A stretch of 64,000 bases of DNA. Origin: Mercurialis annua (lineage: Eukaryota > Streptophyta > Magnoliopsida > Malpighiales > Euphorbiaceae). The position numbers were made by a program, and so were the translations under genes. Positions within the stretch are counted from its first letter, which is position 1; each line of letters starts with the position of its first letter. Below are positions 33,687 through 44,229 of the stretch, one piece after another. The notes under the pieces are model-generated. The model saw nothing but the letters and a program-made list of their open reading frames with translations. It had not been told where the DNA came from and ran no database searches. The DNA lies in assembly GCF_937616625.2 (NCBI RefSeq), contig NC_065574.1:25112501-25176500 (forward strand), written 5' to 3'.

Positions 33687-34209
33687 CATATGTTTTTGGC
33701 GTGTTTCGTCTTGTGTTGACCTTCTCTTGGTGGAAATTTTGTTTAGAGTTCTAATTGAAAGAGATTCGAGGTTTCGTTATAGATTATCCTAAGTATTTCA
33801 GTCGAGCTTTATGTGGGAGAGTTTGTATTCCTTCGTTTAATTTCACCTAGAAAGGGCGTTATCGTTTTATGTTAAGTGGAAGTTTGCACTAAGGCTTTTG
33901 TGACCTTTTAAGATTGTTCGATTTATGAAAGTGGTAGTTTTTAGTTACAGTACGAGGAACAACCATTTGAGTTTTGCTTACGCAAGTACTTAGGTCGTTA
34001 AGCACGGAATTCCTATGATTACAGTTTGGGTTGGTTACTTGGTTGAGGAGTGTTCCTGCGAAACAAAGTTCGTTTTGCAGAGTTGTTAAAAATTGCTTTC
34101 CTTGATTACTTTGGGTGTCATGTTTATGTGTTTACGTTGGCTCTATGCTTTTTCGTTCGGTCAGCATATAGTTTTATGATATGTTATTACGCGGGTTGTA
34201 TTGTTTTAA

Positions 34210-34243
34210 ATTCGAGGACGAATTTTATATAAGTTGGGGAGAA
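34210..34243 (+). other. Polypurine tract before the 3' LTR
   Basis: aattcgaggacgaatttta, then aagttggggagaa, ending directly before tgtaatatcccg at 34244. The same PPT form precedes the LTRs at 53698 and 63418. Confidence 0.75.
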
Positions 34244-34554
34244 TGTAATATCCCGTGTTTTTCCGTCATGGTTTTGTTGTGTTTCCGACTTAGTTTCGGA
34301 TTGTTAATGGTGGACTTAGCAAGTGTAACACTTTGTTTGCGGTTTGAGTTGTATCTTGTATATGTCGCATGTGTGGTGCGAGTTTTCGATCGCGATTTGA
34401 TTTGTATTCGGTTTATAATCGATGATTTATTCTGGTACCTTCTGAATCTGACATGTTTTGAGAAAACATTCATATCTCCCAATTTAACCGTTGGATCAGA
34501 TTCATTTTTGGATATGTTGTGCCCAAGACAAAGTTGACCGTTGGATCAAAAATT

Positions 34555-34680
34555 GAGGCGCGTTGGAGGGCGCGATGGGCCATCGCGCCTCGCAACGCGC
34601 CCCATACGATTTCAGCGTCAAAGTGAAGGCGCGATGGGACGAACGCGCCTCGCAACGCGCCTCCCATCGCGCCCCTCTGT
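34555..34680 (+). repeat. GC-rich palindrome cluster upstream of the LTR TATA box
   Basis: A near-perfect palindrome, ggcgcgatgg-g-ccatcgcgcc, plus repeated arms aggcgcg, aacgcgcc and gaacgcgcctcgcaacgcg, in an otherwise AT-rich LTR. It ends about 20 bp before the TATA box at 34698-34707. Confidence 0.75.
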
Positions 34681-34697
34681 CAGATTTGTTGTTTGGC

Positions 34698-34707
34698 CTA
34701 TAAATAG
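34698..34707 (+). promoter_or_regulatory. TATA box of the LTR
   Basis: cctataaata followed by gaccc, just downstream of the GC-rich cluster. It would mark the U3/R border about 30 bp downstream. Confidence 0.6.
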
Positions 34708-37700
34708 ACCCTTTATTTGATCTAAAACTTTTCCCACTTCATTTTATAAACCCTAGCCGACCCATTGACATTACAACACTCTGATTTGATAGTTTGTACA
34801 TCAATTCCTTTGTTTGTTGGACTCCGGTAAGTGATCTGCATACCCTATCCTTAGTATGTTCACATTTCCTTTGTTCAATTCGTTTTAGGGCTTATGTATC
34901 CATGTTTTCCATTGTTGTGTGAGGTCTTAAGCATACCAATTCTGATTCGCCTCGCTCTTGGATCCATGTGATGTTTTATCCGCTTATCTTCGTCGGTAAG
35001 TGCCGAATCTTGTGTTTTAAGGTTAAACCTATACCTTGGGTGTTGTGATGATTTGATTTACTATTTTGGCATGCTTAGAACTGATTATGTATAGTTAGCT
35101 TTGGTTTAGAGTGTTTGTATTGGATTTTACCTTGGGTATTATGAATTGAATTGCTAGGTTAAGTGCTAGCTTGCTTGGTATGATTATTTCATTGCTTACC
35201 TACTGTTTGAATATGTTGATAGTGGCTGGAAATACATGTTAGGGCTGTTTGTAATATCTTTGGCATGATGATATTGTTCAAGATTGTTGCCCATCGATTC
35301 TTGATTGTTTGTACACGAGTTATGTTATGTATGCCATAGTTATTCGATTGATATATGGTTTGATTGTTGGTTCATTCTGAGTAAATGATTTAAATGTGTT
35401 ATGCAATCCTTATTGGATTCATTTAAGTGTTATAGCATGCTTGTAATGTTGTTGGCTTGTTTAGCCAAATTTTTGCTAAGTGTTAGCATCGTTTAAATTT
35501 GGAAATAATATTCTTTTTGATGTAATCGGATTGGTTTTTATAATTTCAATCTGAATACGATTTTTATTTTATAATCTTTAATCACATAATTACTTGGGTA
35601 ATTATGGGTTTTGAAAATATTGGCTTGATGTGCCATTTTGGATAAAGTTACGTTTTGACATAAAACGTTTTCTTAAACTTCATTGTGGTTAAGTTTTTGT
35701 TAGTAACTAGTGGTTACTTTTGTTTAAAGATATTGAGTTCCGCTTTCAATTATAATTTATTATTTTATCAAATCATTATTCTTGGGATTATAAACTATGG
35801 TTTATATTTTGATAAAATGATTGGGTCGGGTTAGACTTGGGTCACCTGACATGTGAGGTTAGCTTGGTAGTTATCAGTAACTCGGCTAACCCACTATTTG
35901 GAGATTACTTGGTTTATTATTTATCAATTGTTTTAAAAAGTATTTTATGAAATGGATTTTAAAACAGGAACTTAATAGACTTGACTTGTGTTGTTTATTA
36001 ATTAATTGAGTATTGTGTTTACTCTGGTTGGTTTTACCTTGACTTGTTGTTTGTGCTAGTCCTATGAGGTGTCTAGTACTCTCTAGAGTTAGGGTTCGTT
36101 TTAATAATTATTTATTTGTGTTTAGACTCGTCGACTGTTCGTGCTTTTGAGGCGAACCGAGTCTAGGTTGCTTGCCAGGAGTTTTCACGTGGATTAGCAA
36201 GCAGTGAGTTTGTACTTACTATTTACCGCTTTATTAAGTAAATTGTTATTTTCATATTAAATATATATACTGTACGTATATTTCGAACTGTTTTTATATT
36301 ATGGCTTCTAGTTGGAACATGCTACCTAATGGGCATCATTAGGACTGCGTGCGCACCAGTATTGATCTAGATAAGGTATGTGATATGTGGTGGTAACTCG
36401 GTGTGAGCATAGCTCTCGGGACCAGTAGAGTAACTCGGTGTAGCTCAGCTCTCGGGACTCTGGTTATGGATAGAGAATGGTCGGTGGTAACTCGGTGTAG
36501 CTCAGCTCTCGGGACCAGGCCTATTGGATTATGGTTATATTTAGTATTTTGGATTAGGGTTCCAACTATTATACGTAATGTTTGTATCAAATGTTTTAAA
36601 CGGTTTTAAAGGTTTTCCACTTGATAAATGTAAATAGTGGTATGAACTCATCTCAGTATATCTGACCCTGTTGTTTTCTCAATTTTTCCAGGGTTATGAT
36701 TTGAGCGAGTCAGCTGCTCTCCGATTCTTTATTTCCTCGGAGGTTCTACTTTATTTTATAAAGTTTATTAAACTGATTTTATTCTTAGACCGCAGTAGTA
36801 ATTAGAAGTCGTATTTGTCTAATACTTGTTATCAAAATTATTCTACTGATTTAATTGTTTTGGCTTTAATATAATAACCTGGGGTTATTAAATATTTATG
36901 CTATGTTAGAGACTCGAAAATGATCGAGCATTTATTATATAAATGTTGTATTTTATGAACTGCTAGAACTAGGCCGAAGTCTCGGTTGCCCCGAGCATTG
37001 ATTTCTTGCAGGTTTATGTAATTGTTGGTTATCCGCAAGGCTAGCTACGGGTTTTGGTACATCCATACCCATACCCTAGCGCCGGTCGCGATTCATGAAA
37101 ATGGGTCGTGACACTCATGTTACACTGTAACCGAGTTCTCGCTCGTATCGAGTTCATTATCAGATTTCGTAATTCATGTTCATATTCATATCATATCGTA
37201 TCATATCAAATCATCTCTCAAATGCAAACACGCTAGACTGACTCGATATTGGTGATCACACAGCCTATTGACACCCAATAGGTAGCTAGTTTCTTCGGAT
37301 TGCATATTAGTTCCATATATATAAACTTGATAGAAAGATATAATATCTAATCAAATCATATCTAATGCGATGCGTATAAACAATACACGTATATATAAAA
37401 TATAGCATTAAATAACTTTAATATATAATACACAAAAGTAAAGTGCAACTCACAGTGACCGCTATCCACTCTATAATATAATCGATGTGGTGGTAAGCTC
37501 GTACTAGTCCCCGTCTAATGCCCTGACTGCTTGCTCGTACGTCTGATACATATAGTTAACGTTTAATATTTAGATATTAATCTCATGTCGTTATACGTCT
37601 AATACTTCTAAATTTTTGAGTCTCATCTAATTCTTGATATTATTCTCGTATTCGATAACTCTTAGTCGTATTTACGATTTACGAATACCACTTCTCATAC

Positions 37701-37874
37701 TCGAGAATCGTACAACGTTCTTAGCATATTCCGTTATCGTTTGACTATTAAAAACGTCGAGCTAATCTCAAAACTCATGATTTTCATATCCAAAATTCAC
37801 CTTTTAGAGTCTAATGCTCAAAAACGTCAAATACCTCGTTAAATACGGTTCACATACATGTGGGGGCGAGTCGG

Positions 37875-38015
37875 GGTGCACGGACGTGCATTTTAGTGGG
37901 TGCACGATCATGCAACCAAGTGCACGTTCGTGCACCTCACTGGTGCATGTTCGTGCACCTTGTAGGGTGCACGTTCCTGCACCCGTGGTGTACGGTCGTG
38001 CACCACGTGCACAGC
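37875..38015 (-). repeat. Tandem palindromes in the minus-strand solo LTR
   Basis: About seven units of the type gtgcacg-NN-cgtgcac (for example gtgcacgttcgtgcac), spaced 20-25 bp. They occupy the place in the LTR where the related LTRs at 47531 and 53698 carry gtgtgcg-NN-cgcacac units. Confidence 0.8.
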
Positions 38016-39116
38016 CCCCGGAAAGACATTTTCCAGGGCTTTTTGACTATCCCAATGTGCTATACATTCAACTATTCAAAACCCGTATCTCCGTTTCTTC
38101 AAAAACGCTAAAATAGCTTCAAAACATCAATTCAAGCTTAATATTATAATATCATTAAAACAGCCACAAACCCTACTGTTTTTGCACAAAATATCAACCT
38201 CTTACCTCGATTTGATGCTCGGAAATGATAGAGCTTTCAATTCCGAAGAGATCGCCGCGAAAATCGCTCGAATCGGACGTCGAACGAAGAAACGGCGGCG
38301 AAACGACGGTGAGGAACGATGAAGCTTCTGGATTACGTTCTTCTCTCTTCTTCATATCTGATTCATTCAAATGAATCTTTATTAAGTAGTTTGGCTAATG
38401 TTTCATTTGAATCCCCTCTTCCTTTAATGATTTCAATTCATCCTTTTAACTTTTTTTTGAACGATTTAGTCCATAGTTAAATCAATTAATACTCAATTTA
38501 TAACTTATACGTATTATTTATATCCAATAAATAATACGAATCTCGATATTAATCTTTTCCTAGTCAAAACCTATAAATTTCCATTTTTGAGCCGTAATTG
38601 GCTAAATTTTCACTTTAGTCCCTGAACTTTATTTCGGGACTTTTCTTGACATTTTTTCTTTTAATTCCAATTCTAACTTTAGAACTGAAATACAATATTA
38701 AACTCTCGCATATAATCTTTTCCAAAACCGACCTACTAAAACTTATTTATCTTAATTTTATTGGAAAACTTTCTGATATCGCCACTCTAGCGACTCGAAA
38801 TTGGACAGGTGACCCAATTAAATAATTAAACATTTAGGGGTATTACACAAAGAAACTTAGATGCGAAGGGATTTTTTCTGAGATGAACCAACATCTATTT
38901 TCCAAGAGGTTGGATTTTTTTTACTTCGTAACACGACGTTGGTTAGGGTAATAATGTTTTTGTCTTTTCGTTCGTATTTAACGGTAGAAACACAAAAATA
39001 TTAACGTAAGGCTCTAATAAAAATATAATTAAAAGTGAGAAGACCATCAAATAGAATTTTAATCAAAACGTACTAAACAGTGAATTATGTGTGGAGGGTT
39101 TTGAAATAATTTGCTC

Positions 39117-39628
39117 AACAAATTAAAATAAAAGGATTACACTGTTTTTTTTTAATGGTGAAATATTCTTACAAGCATTCATTTATCGACACTTGTAATA
39201 TCTATTTTTTTAATTCCTCTAAAAGTATTTATTTTCAAATCAGACTCAAAAATAATTTTTAAAATAAAAAACTAATAATTAAAAAATAAAACATTTTTCT
39301 GAACTTCATTACCATTGAGCATCACATGATTTTTAAATTTCTTACCAACTTAACTATTTATTATATGCTCGATAATCATATGATGGTAGTTTCAAAAATT
39401 AGGGTTGTGTAAGGGTTGCCAAATTATAACCGAAAATCAAATTGAAAATATTCAGAATCAAAATTTAGTAGATCTGATACTAAACTCTAACGAACTCTAT
39501 CAAACTATATTAAACTAAATAACTAAAATTATAATATGATTTCATTTCTATAAGAAATTAATTAGAAAATCTTATTATTAAATTTATTATTAAATTTATT
39601 ATTAAATTTATTATTTTTTTAAAAAAAT
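39117..39628. other. AT-rich stretch, no gene seen
   Basis: Mostly A/T runs with a short tandem ttattaaattta repeat near 39560-39610. No open frame or terminal repeat seen. Confidence 0.6.
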
Positions 39629-39639
39629 TATTTAATAAT

Positions 39640-39879
39640 GGGAAAAGGGTCAAATAAACCCCTAACGTTTAACGTATAGCTCAAGTAAGCCCTTAACATT
39701 CAGAAAGGCGCAACAAGGACCCTAACGTTTTTAAATTATATTATCTAAGACCTCTTTAGGGGTCCTTGTTGATACGATTTAACAAACGTTAGGGTCTTCG
39801 GTGACCCCTAAAAAGGGCTTAGATGATACAATTTAAAAATGTTAGGAGTTTATTCGACCCTTTCCGAACGTTGAGAGCC
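39640..39879. mobile_element. MITE with an 11-bp flanking repeat
   Basis: Begins gggaaaagggtcaaataaac and has inverted counterparts near the right end (gagtttattcgaccctttcc). Internal segments (taagcccttaac, cctaacgttt) recur in inverted orientation. tatttaataat is present at both flanks (39629-39639 and 39880-39890). The size, 240 bp, fits a Mutator-type MITE. Confidence 0.6.
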
Positions 39880-40273
39880 TATTTAATAATTTATTTTATA
39901 CTAATATTATTTTGATACTTTAAAAATGTTTAAATAACTTCGACGCAATTGTCAAAAAAAAATCCATGCATATTACAATATTATTGCACTTAAAAATATA
40001 ATGATAACTAAAATAATATTTACCAACGATATTAATATAATAAATTATAAATAATATACTGTTTAAATTTAAATTATTTAGTCTTAGAGAGAATTACATG
40101 CTTCGAATAATATAATTAAAAAATATATAATTGTGTACACCCATATATATGTATATTTAATATCATATAATTTTTTTATTGAATTATCAAGAAAATTTTT
40201 ATCTAACAAGAACTATGTTTTATTATCCAACATTCACATGGCTCCTATCAAATGTATCCACTAGTTATTCATA

Positions 40274-40324
40274 TAACAGATTATAAGCTTAGTGTTTTTG
40301 TATATCTTTTTCAGAGGCAAAGAG

Positions 40325-40400
<76 letters not shown>

Positions 40401-40543
40401 GCTAATTATAAGGAGAATCATAGCTATAATTTAGATACAATAGTTGACTAATGTAAGTAAGGAAAGTAGGATCAAATCAAATATATTTGATTTGAACTTG
40501 ATCTGTAGGAGTGATTGTAGGCTGAGATGCTGCCTTCATAATA
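40274..40543. mobile_element. 270-bp insertion with 7-bp flanking repeat and long (TA)n
   Basis: Absent from the corresponding place in the left block near 4578. It is flanked by attcata at 40267-40273 and 40544-40550. It contains a (TA)n run of about 66 bp at 40328-40394. No terminal inverted repeats, poly-A tail or TG...CA ends were recognised, so the class is uncertain. Confidence 0.5.
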
Positions 40544-40658
40544 ATTCATAATGTCTCATTCATTCATTTTATGAAAATTTGAAAAAACATAAAATAAAAC
40601 TGGCAGTAAAAACTGCACAAACTGAAGCAAAAAAATCAAAACAAGTATATTAAATTTT

Positions 40659-41144
40659 TCATTTGTTTGCTCCAACTTTGTCCTTAACAGTCTCAGTCAT
40701 TCCCTGTGCTTTAGCCTTCACTTGCTGACCAGTCTGCAAATCAAAAATCAATGTATTTAAATTATACATTAACAAGATGCAAACTCAAATTCCATGAGTA
40801 ATTAAAGCATTGTTAAAAACCTCTTGGCAGGATTCCTTTGCAGACTGGGCAGTATTGCTAACCTTGTCCATCATCTGGTTTCCCTTCTCCTTAAGTTAAA
40901 ATAATTTATGAATTTTAGCTCAGCGGTAATAAAATTATCTATGTAGCAAAAAATAAAGATGTCGAAAACTATTTAGTTACAAAATTGTAACATCTCGACT
41001 CGAGCTTGATCAAATAAACATTTTAAAAATAAATATACATACAATGTGAAATTTAGAAGAAAGAAAAACTAGTTCTATAAAACCAACCTTAGCCTGGCCA
41101 GTGGTCTGTCCAGCTTGAAAGCTAGCATCCTGTGATGAATCCAT
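40659..41144 (-). CDS. KIN1/KIN2/COR6.6-like small stress-induced protein, copy C (3 exons)
   Basis: Exons on the minus strand: 41144-41088, 40889-40821 and 40733-40659, with GT-AG introns between codons as in copy A. The product has 66 residues and differs from copy A by one residue (Ala to Thr in the GMxE segment of exon 3). Across the 201 coding bases I count four differences, three of them synonymous. The frame, start and stop are intact, so it is likely functional. In the promoter the TATA box (minus strand, about 41250-41258) is kept but the G-box CACGTG of copy A reads CATGTG here (about 41281-41290). The inferred cellular role is the same as for copy A. The two genes point toward each other across 36 kb of transposons. 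Confidence 0.85.
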
Positions 41145-41249
41145 TTTTCTATTTTATTTTTTGTGAACAACTTTAAACTTTTAATTAAATAGATGAACCT
41201 GAAAATTGATATAGCTGCTGATGATGAAAATGCAACTATTGTGCTGTGG

Positions 41250-41291
41250 AATTTATAGTTTTCAATATCCTATCTATTTAGTGACACATGT
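41250..41291 (-). promoter_or_regulatory. Promoter of KIN copy C (TATA kept, G-box altered)
   Basis: The reverse complement shows acatgtgtcac about 25 bp upstream of ctataaatt. At the same position copy A has acacgtgtcac. A single C-to-T change removes the ACGT core recognised by ABF/bZIP factors. Confidence 0.6.
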
Positions 41292-41762
41292 AATCTAGTT
41301 TTAGGCAAGTTCATTGCCTTGGAATAGGACTATTTCTTACCGATTCTAAGTTTAGTTTTGATTTTACAGAATTTATAGGCTTTGACATGTTCTCATGTTC
41401 CCTTACTTCTTAACATCTGGTTGTTATAAATTTTAAAAATACAATACACATATGCATATAATAGGTAAAATCAAAAATTAAGGAGTGATTTGGACTCAAA
41501 GTAAAATTTAAGGGGTGTAATTTTTCCATTTAATATAATTGTGTGTCTCGAATTTTGCCATTTTAGTTGTCACTTTTTATCTTAAAACATGAAGAAAAGT
41601 ATCAAACCCATAGTAATAGAGAATTTTCTTTAGAATTTCAGCACCAATTTCCAATCTTATCTTGAGGCCAAGTATTTCAGGTCATGCTATTCTCAGATGT
41701 ATTCTCGTTGGACATCCGTTCCCTGGTGATTTTAACGCTTGCTATTGCCAGGCCTTAAGTCA

Positions 41763-41835
41763 CGGCCCAAATTCATGGATCGCGACCGGCATTAGGGTAT
41801 GGGCATGGTCGTACCAAAACCCGTATCAAGCCTCG
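41763..41835 (-). mobile_element. Fragment of an LTR 3' terminus (copy C)
   Basis: Inverted counterpart of 3298-3371: gtcacggccc, gggtatgggcatggtcgtac, aaaacccgta. Present in both block X copies. Confidence 0.6.
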
Positions 41836-41907
41836 CGAAAAACAATCAAACATATAAAGTCATTTCTTGAGTTTTCTTTGTTTTGATCTTTTATATTAGA
41901 AATTTCG

Positions 41908-42297
41908 TTGTTTCTCCTTGTTATTCCCCATTTTAATTTAAAATGTCAGAAGCAGGGGTCTCGGGGTGCTCGTGATGACTTAGAGCATACTCGAAGTTCT
42001 TTATCTGTTGAGCAGATAACAGACTATGTTGATGAATTCAATTATCCTGGGTCTTACGTTATTGTGAGACCCGGGAAAATGTTTCGGGCGAATCACAGTA
42101 CAGACTCGCTTACTAAAATCGTTGTTTTCCATGAACAGTTTGTCGCGGGTCTCCGCTTTCCTCTTGAGTCTTTGCTTGTAGATATTTGCCTTAATTTAAA
42201 TATTCCTCTTGATCAGTTTCATCCGAATGCGATTCACATCGTTTGTTCTTTCAGCGAGTCTTGTAGGTCTCGCGACCAAGATAAACTTCTTATATAG
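41908..42297 (+). pseudogene. Transposon-protein remnant (copy C)
   Basis: Paralogue of the frame at 2796-3188. The shared part runs from GSRGARDDLEHT to HIVCSF, with KIVVFHEQFVAGLRF followed by PLESLLVDICLNLNIPLDQF. Here the G-x-R-F-P-L motif is intact, where copy A has F-T-L. A 5-nt deletion after the original start puts the old ATG (41943) out of frame, so the open frame now begins upstream in unrelated sequence. The 3' end is cut after FSESC. Confidence 0.5.
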
Positions 42298-42348
42298 AAT
42301 AATTAAAAGGATCGAATTTTAAGAGAGTTTAATTCTAATAAGTTAATG

Positions 42349-42389
<41 letters not shown>

Positions 42390-42889
42390 AACTATTAAAG
42401 AGTAACATCGTATTATTTTTTACATATATATTCATTTTTTTAAAGTTATAATATAATGAAATAAAGCTCCTAATTAATGTATATTATTTTATTAAAATTA
42501 GACTTCTATTTAACTTCTATTGATAAATTTATCAATTTATAATTTATATTATTTTATTAGAATTTGACTTGACTTGTATTTGTACTTCATAACGTTTTAA
42601 TTAGGTAGTAAAGACTAATATTGTAAAAGTTTATGTTCAAGTATAATATGCTCACCACAATACTTAAATAAATCAACTCATAAGTTTGTTCTTAATAAAT
42701 AATTAATCTAACTTATTAAAAAAAGTCCGCTCTACTAATTACTGCTTTTATTTTATGAGCATAAAAAGTTGGTTTCCCATTTCTTTTTCCAACCTAAGTT
42801 TGCTCTGAGTCTAAAGAATAAAAAAGTGAAAAAGATAATATTTTGATTCGTTATTAAATTTTTTTGTAGGAATCATAATATATTTTTTA
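42298..42889. other. AT-rich junction between blocks X and Y, no gene seen
   Basis: Contains a (TA)n run at about 42352-42386 and low-complexity sequence. From the layout of block Y copy B, a KIN-like gene on the plus strand might be expected here, but none is visible. Confidence 0.6.
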
Positions 42890-43452
42890 ATAATCAATTT
42901 AGTATCATTAATGAGATATATAAAAACTTAAAGTGAAAATTTAAATTTATATGATAAAAGCTTATTGGACTCGTAATATATAACCAAACTCTATAAATTA
43001 ACATGTTTGACTCTTTAATTTAAGGGTTAAAAATTAAATCGTATTTTTAGCTTAATTTTCAAATAAAACATGGATTTTAAAATTTAGTATAATCAATTAT
43101 CACTTTCATGTTTTGATACATCACAACATAAAACTATTTTCTATTAAAAAATGTTGAAGTGGATATAAGAATATACTTCTGACAAACTTCATTGGTTTTT
43201 TAATAAAACAATAAACCAGTGTTGTAATTTACCAAAAAATAACAAATGGTGAACTGATGATTTTACTAAATTTTAAAGTTCATCTTATCTATGCTATCTA
43301 TCTATAACTATCTTATATGTGGGAAGGGGAGGGGGGGGGGGGAAAAATTACGAGAATAGGCTTCATTAAGAGAATAATTTATATTGACAATTTAAAATAT
43401 AAATAAAAATATTGTATCTATAACTAATAGAATGTCATAAATTATAATCATC
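42890..43452. repeat. Block Y, copy D, first part
   Basis: Inverted match to 22110-22510, up to the CACTA insertion point. It includes an extra segment with a G-rich run (43331-43346) of the tatagttataga-type repeat. Confidence 0.75.
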
Positions 43453-43890
43453 CACTACTAGAAAACATTGTTTTAGCGACGGATTTTAGCGATGGATCTA
43501 AAATCCGTCGTTAAACAGTAAAACAGCGACGGAATTAGAGACGGATCCAGAAAGTGTCGCGAATTTGGTTAAATTTATGGCGGGATTGCTCCCGCCAAAG
43601 TACCGACGGATTATCCGTCGCTAATCCATCGCTATTTTGGCGGGAGTTTGGAGGGAATATTTGCTGCCTCATTTAAGCCTAAAATTAGCGACGGAATTTA
43701 GTCGCTAATTTGGAGTTAAATAAAACTCATTGTTTCATTTAACTATTTGGCGACGGATTCTAGTAGTCCGTCGTAAAATTAGCGACGGATGACTAGAATC
43801 TGTCGCCAAAGAGTCAAATGAAACGGTGAGTTTCATTTAACTCCAAATTAGCGGCGGAATTTAGTAATTCGTCGCTAATTTTGGGGTTAA

Positions 43891-44229
43891 ATGAAACGAG
43901 CAGCCAGCTTCCCTTCCTTCTTCCTTTTATTTCTGAAACAAAAAAAACTGCCGCCTCTCTGCAACTCGCCACCACTCCGTCCGGCGACCCCTATTTGCTG
44001 CCAACACCGCCGCGTTTCTTCCTCTTTTCGATTAATAGGTTGGTTTTCGATTAATGCTTGGTTTTGTGATGGTTTTGGTGTGTATTTAATTTTTCTTTTG
44101 TTTTCCAGAAAATCGTTGCCGCCTCCTCCTTTGCTGCCGTCGCCGCCACTGTTGCCGCCTCCACTGCTGCCGTCGCCGCCACTGTTGCCGCCTCTACCAC
44201 TGTCGCCGATCTCAATTTGTAAAGGTTAG
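43891..44229 (+). pseudogene. 5' exon-like frame of the CACTA element
   Basis: A 112-codon frame starting just inside the subterminal repeats, ending in a Pro/Leu-rich run coded by (ccg/cct)n repeats. It may be a leader or first exon of the original transposon gene. No domain seen. Confidence 0.25.

Larger units (their letters stand above)
30695..37113 (+). mobile_element. Non-autonomous Gypsy-type (LARD-like) LTR element, 5' LTR truncated
   Basis: A perfect 5-bp duplication, ctcat, lies at 30690-30694 and 37114-37118, interrupting the solo LTR. The 3' LTR is complete (34244-37113, 2.87 kb). The 5' LTR is reduced to its first 129 bp (30695-30823), identical to the 3' LTR except for one base. 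The rest of the 5' LTR, the PBS and the first part of the interior are deleted. The interior, 30824-34243, has no significant ORF. It aligns in patches with the interior of the element at 56329-63817. Confidence 0.85.
29903..38847 (-). mobile_element. Solo LTR on the minus strand (family of 47531-56185), interrupted
   Basis: The 5' end is at 38847 (reverse complement starts tgtaatacccctaaatg) and the 3' end at 29903 (ends aatattttgggtcgtgaca). Flanks caaag at 29898-29902 and 38848-38852 form a perfect 5-bp duplication. Without the nested element at 30695-37113 it is about 2.5 kb, the same as the intact LTR at 53698-56185, to which it is similar along its length. No internal region remains, so it arose by LTR-LTR recombination. 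Confidence 0.85.
29510..39116. mobile_element. Small MULE-like element split by nested LTR elements
   Basis: The outer parts 29510-29902 and 38853-39116 carry imperfect inverted termini: gagcaaataactt on the left and gagcaaattattt (reverse complement) on the right. The flanks are aaaaaatta and aacaaatta, 8 of 9 equal, fitting a 9-bp duplication. Without the nested DNA it is about 660 bp. The left part holds a GC-richer run (cctctaccaccatcgtctcc) that could be captured genic sequence. Confidence 0.45.
39915..42266 (-). repeat. Block X, copy C (inverted duplicate of 2861-4940)
   Basis: Reverse complement of the left block through the KIN-like gene, its promoter, the LTR-terminus fragment and the transposon ORF. 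The main differences are a 270-bp insertion at 40274-40543 and a 5-nt deletion at the start of the transposon ORF. Confidence 0.85.

Noticed and set aside
34181..34537. 118-codon frame across the PPT and LTR start
   Set aside because: It spans a PPT and LTR border and reflects the T/G-rich composition; no homologous frame is kept at 63418.
43891..44229. Functional Pro-rich protein gene
   Set aside because: Lies inside the CACTA element and its Pro/Leu run is a trinucleotide repeat; listed only as a weak exon remnant.
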